DNA of 64,000 nucleotides from Ipomoea triloba (Eukaryota; Streptophyta; Magnoliopsida; Solanales; Convolvulaceae), in contig NC_044916.1 of assembly GCF_003576645.1 (NCBI RefSeq), forward strand, positions 27,789,711-27,853,710. The letters are read 5' to 3'. Each line of letters begins with the position of its first letter. The stretch's first letter is position 1. Shown here piece by piece: positions 60,572 to 64,000 of the stretch. The notes under the pieces are model-generated. The model had not been told where the DNA came from, did no database searches, and worked only from the letters and a program-made list of their open reading frames with translations. The position numbers were made by a program, and so were the translations under genes.

Positions 60572-61650
60572 ACAACAACAATTAATGGGAATTGAACTAA
60601 AGTTTCGTCATGCATATAAAATTGGTTCTAGATTACGAATTGCATGCGTATATAAGATGGGTAATTAGCATAAAAGCTACACATATTATATTATATTGTT
60701 ATATGAATAAATACTTAAAAGAATACACCCATTGAATTAAAAAGCATTACACTCATTTTCATGGTAATATCATCAATTGCCTCCCAATAAGGCAATAACT
60801 ATACGAACAATTTATGCATGTCGTCGTAATGAACTACTTAACATATTACTACAAATAGTTTTATCATACATAACAATAACGTACATTTATTTATTGAGTG
60901 GAAAAATTAAAACATGTGAAATTGGCCAAGCTAATTAGGGGCCTTGACCCAGAGCCGATTTTTTTATTTATTTATTTGCGTGGTCCTGTGATGGTAATAA
61001 GTGAGGCCCTATCAAAGTATAAGTAAACTGCAAATTGAAGAAAATTTGCAAAGAGAAAAATGCAAAAAACTTAATTTTGGGCCAATATAATCACAAATAC
61101 ATATATTAACTATTAGGTTGGACTAGGGGCCCCCAAAATTTTGGGGCTTGTGCGGTTGCACATCTTGCACGCCTAAAATCCGCCCTTGCCTTGACCCCTT
61201 CTATAAGATTATGAGAATCAGTCGCATTGATCCACCTTACCACAATGGTCAATAAATGTTTTTTATTGACGCATTTTAGTTTTCATCAGCAATTAAATTT
61301 ATTCATGATAAGTATAATTGTATGGAAAACACACATTTGTTGGCGAAATATTTTACTTCATTCGTCACAAACTGTTGATGCTTTCAGTAATATTTCGTTT
61401 AGAAAAATATGTTTTCCATTACATTATCAAGACCATGCAAAAACGTCGGTAAACATAACATTTAGTGACGAAAAATTAACTTCATCAATACCTTTTATAT
61501 AAGTCGCTAGTTTGATGGTCCGAGTTACATTTTTATTTTATCAGTAAAGACATTTGGTGACTTTTTTTTTTAAAGCCGTTTTCAAAATCATTGCTAAATG
61601 TTAATATTTTTATAATGTTCTCACCGTCGTTGTCACTAGTATCAATAACT
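60572..61650. other. intergenic, decayed repeat sequence
   Basis: GGGGCCCCCAAAATTTTGGGGC-type sequence near 61120-61150 echoes 17330. Between 61330 and 61620 words such as GTGACGAAAAA, GTCGCTA and CATTTGGTGAC recur, as in subterminal parts of some DNA transposons. No gene. Confidence 0.35.
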
Positions 61651-61721
61651 GAATATTTAGCCTAGTAATATAATTCTCGCTTTGGGTGCGAGAGGCCCGG
61701 AGGTTATTCTCAGAATGCCCC
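61651..61721 (+). pseudogene. tRNA-Pro pseudogene (TGG anticodon position)
   Basis: CTCGCTTTGGGTGCGAG keeps the anticodon arm with TGG. The acceptor 5' strand (GAATATT against GGGCATT), the D arm and the T arm have lost pairing. It is the most decayed of four units in the cluster. Confidence 0.7.
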
Positions 61722-61845
61722 ATTTCCATTTTGTAATTGTTGTTCCAGTTGACACTTTACGCAAGGAAGCAACGCCATGCTTTTGGATTGGATCCAGAAA
61801 TAAACAAGAACTCGAAAACATGATTTGCACAAAAATTCAACAAGT

Positions 61846-61917
61846 GGGCATTTGGTCTAGTGGTATGATTCTCGCTTAGGGTGCGAGAGGTCCCGAGTTC
61901 AATTCTCGGAATGCCCC
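61846..61917 (+). tRNA. tRNA-Pro (AGG)
   Basis: A 72-base cloverleaf. Acceptor GGGCATT pairs with AATGCCC, followed by C as discriminator. The D arm is TGGTCTAGTGGTATGATTCT. Anticodon stem CTCGC/GCGAG encloses loop TTAGGGT, so the anticodon is AGG (codon CCU). The T arm CCGAG/CTCGG encloses TTCAATT. All four stems pair perfectly, and no intron is present. It reads as a functional gene for cytosolic protein synthesis. Confidence 0.95.
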
Positions 61918-61998
61918 TTTTCATTTAATAAACTAATTATTCAGTTTAACATATCTAAATTCTGATAAAATATAGTAATTCAAAGCTTTTGGCAAATT

Positions 61999-62058
61999 GG
62001 GCATTTGGTCTAGTGGTATGATTCTTGCTTAGGGTGCGAGAGGTCCTGAGTTCAATTC
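61999..62058 (+). pseudogene. tRNA-Pro (AGG) pseudogene, 3' truncated
   Basis: It matches the copy at 61846 from GGGCATT through the anticodon arm (CTTGC/GCGAG, one T:G wobble; loop TTAGGGT) into the T arm. About 13 bases, including the 3' half of the T stem and the acceptor 3' strand, are missing. The flanking sequence then resumes in register with the copy at 61846. It cannot fold an acceptor stem. Confidence 0.85.
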
Positions 62059-62203
62059 CTTTTCTATTTAATAAACTAATCTTTCAGTTTGTAACATATC
62101 TAAAATCTGGTAAAATACAGTAAGTTAAAATAAACTAATTATTCGGTTTAACATATCTAAAATCAGTTTTAAAATAAAGTAAGTTAAAATATTTTGGTAA
62201 AAT

Positions 62204-62275
62204 GGGCATTTGGTCTAGTGGTACGATTCTCGCTTAGAGTGCGAGAGGTCCCAAGTTCAATTCTTGGAATGCCCC
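62204..62275 (+). tRNA. tRNA-Pro body with AGA (serine-codon) anticodon
   Basis: A 72-base cloverleaf with perfect acceptor (GGGCATT/AATGCCC, discriminator C), D arm as in the copy at 61846, and anticodon stem CTCGC/GCGAG. The loop is TTAGAGT instead of TTAGGGT, making the anticodon AGA, which reads UCU (Ser). The T stem is CCAAG/CTTGG, where the Pro gene has CCGAG/CTCGG: both partners changed, so pairing is kept. The variable loop is short, unlike true tRNA-Ser. The gene would be called Ser by anticodon but Pro by body; whether it is expressed and with what it is charged is unknown. Confidence 0.85.
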
Positions 62276-63106
62276 CTCTGCTATTCAATTAAACCCAATG
62301 AAATATATAGTTGGTTTAAAAAAACATACTCATGATTGGTAGAAGCGAAGGTGAGCCCCGTAACAATTAAAAAATGTATAGTTGGTTTAAAAAACGTACT
62401 TATGGAAGTTGGACACCTACTACTAATTGTGTGTTTATATACCTCCTACTTGCTTTATCACCATTCACTTATCTTCCCAACATCACTATTATTGTCTACC
62501 CGCTCTATCACCATACGCACATACAACTAATTGTACCAGGTATTATTTTATCTGTCATTTATATCTTCCAAATTAAAATCAAAACGCGTACATATGACCT
62601 CACCATTCAATATTATTGCCACCTATCACTAATTATTTATAGGTTAAAAAATAGAATTTCAAATAACTCTGTTCTTTAAAAAATAATATAATAATTGAGA
62701 AATAGATGTTAATAAAAACACTTTTTGTTTATCTATCATTTTTCTAATGAAAAGAAGAAAAGAAGAAGAAAAAGTACACTAATGTATAAACTCAAATAGA
62801 AAATTAATTTTGTTATTATTAATATTGACAGGTCAGGCTGAAGATTTCTTTCGTCTATGATCATTTAATCCTCTCGATAACATGTTTATTTGAGAAAGTA
62901 GCTTATTTGAATACACAGGAGAAACAAAAATAAAAATCAACAGAACATTTATCCACTCAAACATCATTCACCACTAGACTTACCAATCAAATTTCTGTAC
63001 AAAGAGTCTCTCATTATAACTTGGTTGCCGTGAGACACGGATAAGATGCAGTTTGACAGGGAAGGAAAGAGCAGAATTTATGATCAGCCATTCATAATGT
63101 TTCCAT
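62276..63106. other. intergenic and 3' flank of the thioredoxin gene
   Basis: The left part carries two copies of a (T)ATAGTTGGTTTAAAAAA(A)C(A/G)TACT word near 62305-62402. The right part, from about 62980, is probably the 3' untranslated region of the minus-strand thioredoxin gene. No other gene. Confidence 0.4.
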
Positions 63107-63426
63107 CTATGAGGCTAAAACCCTCTCGATGGCATCGACGTAGAACTCCTTGGGCATGGTACCTATGACAGAACCGCGTTTCTCCCCATTCTTGAACAGC
63201 ATCACCACTGGCACAGCCTTGATATCATAGTCCTCAGCAATTTGCACGTCTGAATCCGCATGAAGTACAAAGCATTTTAATCTTCCTGAATAATCAGTTG
63301 CAATTTCATCCATCACCCTATGGACCATCTGGCAGGGGCCACACCAACTTGCATAAAATTCAACAAGAACAGGGACATCGCTGTTCAAAATCATTTTGTC
63401 CCATGACTTGCCAGTCACAACTGCAG
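63107..63426 (-). CDS. thioredoxin m3-like, last exon (partial gene)
   Basis: m-type thioredoxins are plastid disulfide reductases. The exon starts after acceptor GCACAG with two bases of a split codon and continues for 105 residues ([12 protein letters not shown]...) to a TAG stop at 63107. The active site WCGPC sits in [39 protein letters not shown] carries the conserved cis-proline. The C terminus [16 protein letters not shown] is close to Arabidopsis TRX m3 (GAT1), which affects callose and plasmodesmata. The 5' exon(s) with the plastid transit peptide are not seen between 63427 and 64000 and must lie past the window edge. Confidence 0.88.
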
Positions 63427-64000
63427 CTGTGCATCATAATGTAAAGAGGTCAATATCGTTTAACCTTCCAATTTTCAGTTTCACCATAAAAAATAAAAAA
63501 AAAAAGTTTTTCTCTGATATCCTAATACAAGTCATGTCAGAAATGTTTTACATTAATGTGCAAACTGCAAAGACCAATTCCTTATAATCTCAGGTTTGAA
63601 AGTTATTGATGATGGTTCAACATCAAGTTTTCAGCTAATCAAAAATCAAGTTGCAGGAACTCCAGTAGGCAAAATAACAATCACTAGTTGGTTCAATACA
63701 ACCTTTAATTAAGGCCTGTTTCAGTGAAAGAAATCACATAGTTTCACAAACCAGTATAGTGTGGCAAGCTGGCAAAATGATACAAGTAAACAAACTAACA
63801 AATAGACAGAAGCAGTGTGGCATAATTAAGAGTTTTGAGCACAAGAACACACCACCAAATGAGAATTCCAAAACTAGTTTAGGTGTGAAGAATGTAGCAC
63901 AAGGAACTAACAATAAAATGACCAAACAAAAAGAAGATCAACACTTCAACAGTGCTTGAGACCTTGATAGCACTCACAATTCACATAAAAATAGGAATAA
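63427..64000 (-). other. probable intron of the thioredoxin gene
   Basis: It follows the acceptor at 63427-63430 on the minus strand. No frame in it resembles a transit peptide or thioredoxin N terminus. Confidence 0.5.

Noticed and set aside
63734..63925. Minus-strand frame as upstream thioredoxin exon
   Set aside because: No transit-peptide or thioredoxin-like sequence and no donor linking it in frame; treated as intron.

Overview
The window is nuclear DNA of a flowering plant, most likely a eudicot. The evidence is AT-rich intergenic DNA, compact genes with GT-AG introns, plant-specific families (wax synthase-type acyltransferase, caffeoyl-CoA O-methyltransferase, m3-type plastid thioredoxin, SPARK-type receptor kinase), and many short transposable elements. 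I cannot fix the genus. An asterid such as a Solanales/Convolvulaceae member is only a weak impression.

Nine protein genes are supported. From left to right they are: a WSD1-like wax ester synthase/DGAT (4190-6978, +); caffeoyl-CoA 3-O-methyltransferase of lignin synthesis (12520-10607, -); a single-exon PIF/Harbinger transposase-derived protein that has lost most catalytic acids (20592-19282, -); an MBR2/RHG1A-like RING-H2 E3 ligase (31207-35317, +); a bHLH95/ZHOUPI-like transcription factor with an ACT-like tail (37841-40140, +); a GPI-anchored PI-PLC X-domain protein (43891-41158, -); a SPARK-domain receptor-like kinase (49489-53230, +); an NYN-nuclease/OST-HTH (MARF1-like) RNA-binding protein (56533-54950, -); and the 3' exon of a thioredoxin m3 (63426-63107, -, rest outside the window). 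Exon boundaries were fixed by GT-AG sites with frame checks across every junction; all eight complete models are open from start to stop.

The rest is an archive of mobile DNA, and several insertions still have readable boundaries. These include a very young non-autonomous LTR element (58894-60566, 5-bp target duplication, LTRs differing at two positions), a Mutator-type foldback element (8437-8891, 9-bp duplication), a Tourist-like MITE (45623-46231, TTA duplication), two copies of one MITE family in opposite orientation (23488 and 36334), two SINE families (best copies 13727-13846 and 29002-29254), a rearranged LINE copy (26170-26977), and an LTR/TRIM-like repeat carrying an initiator-tRNA primer-binding site that recurs close to splice donors in three genes.

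Two things stand out most. The first is a small cluster of proline-tRNA units (61651-62275) in which one structurally intact copy has the anticodon AGA (serine codon) in a proline tRNA body. The second is an uninterrupted piece of chloroplast rps7 lying in the first intron of the bHLH gene. No operon-like or biosynthetic clustering of the genes is evident; neighbours appear functionally unrelated.
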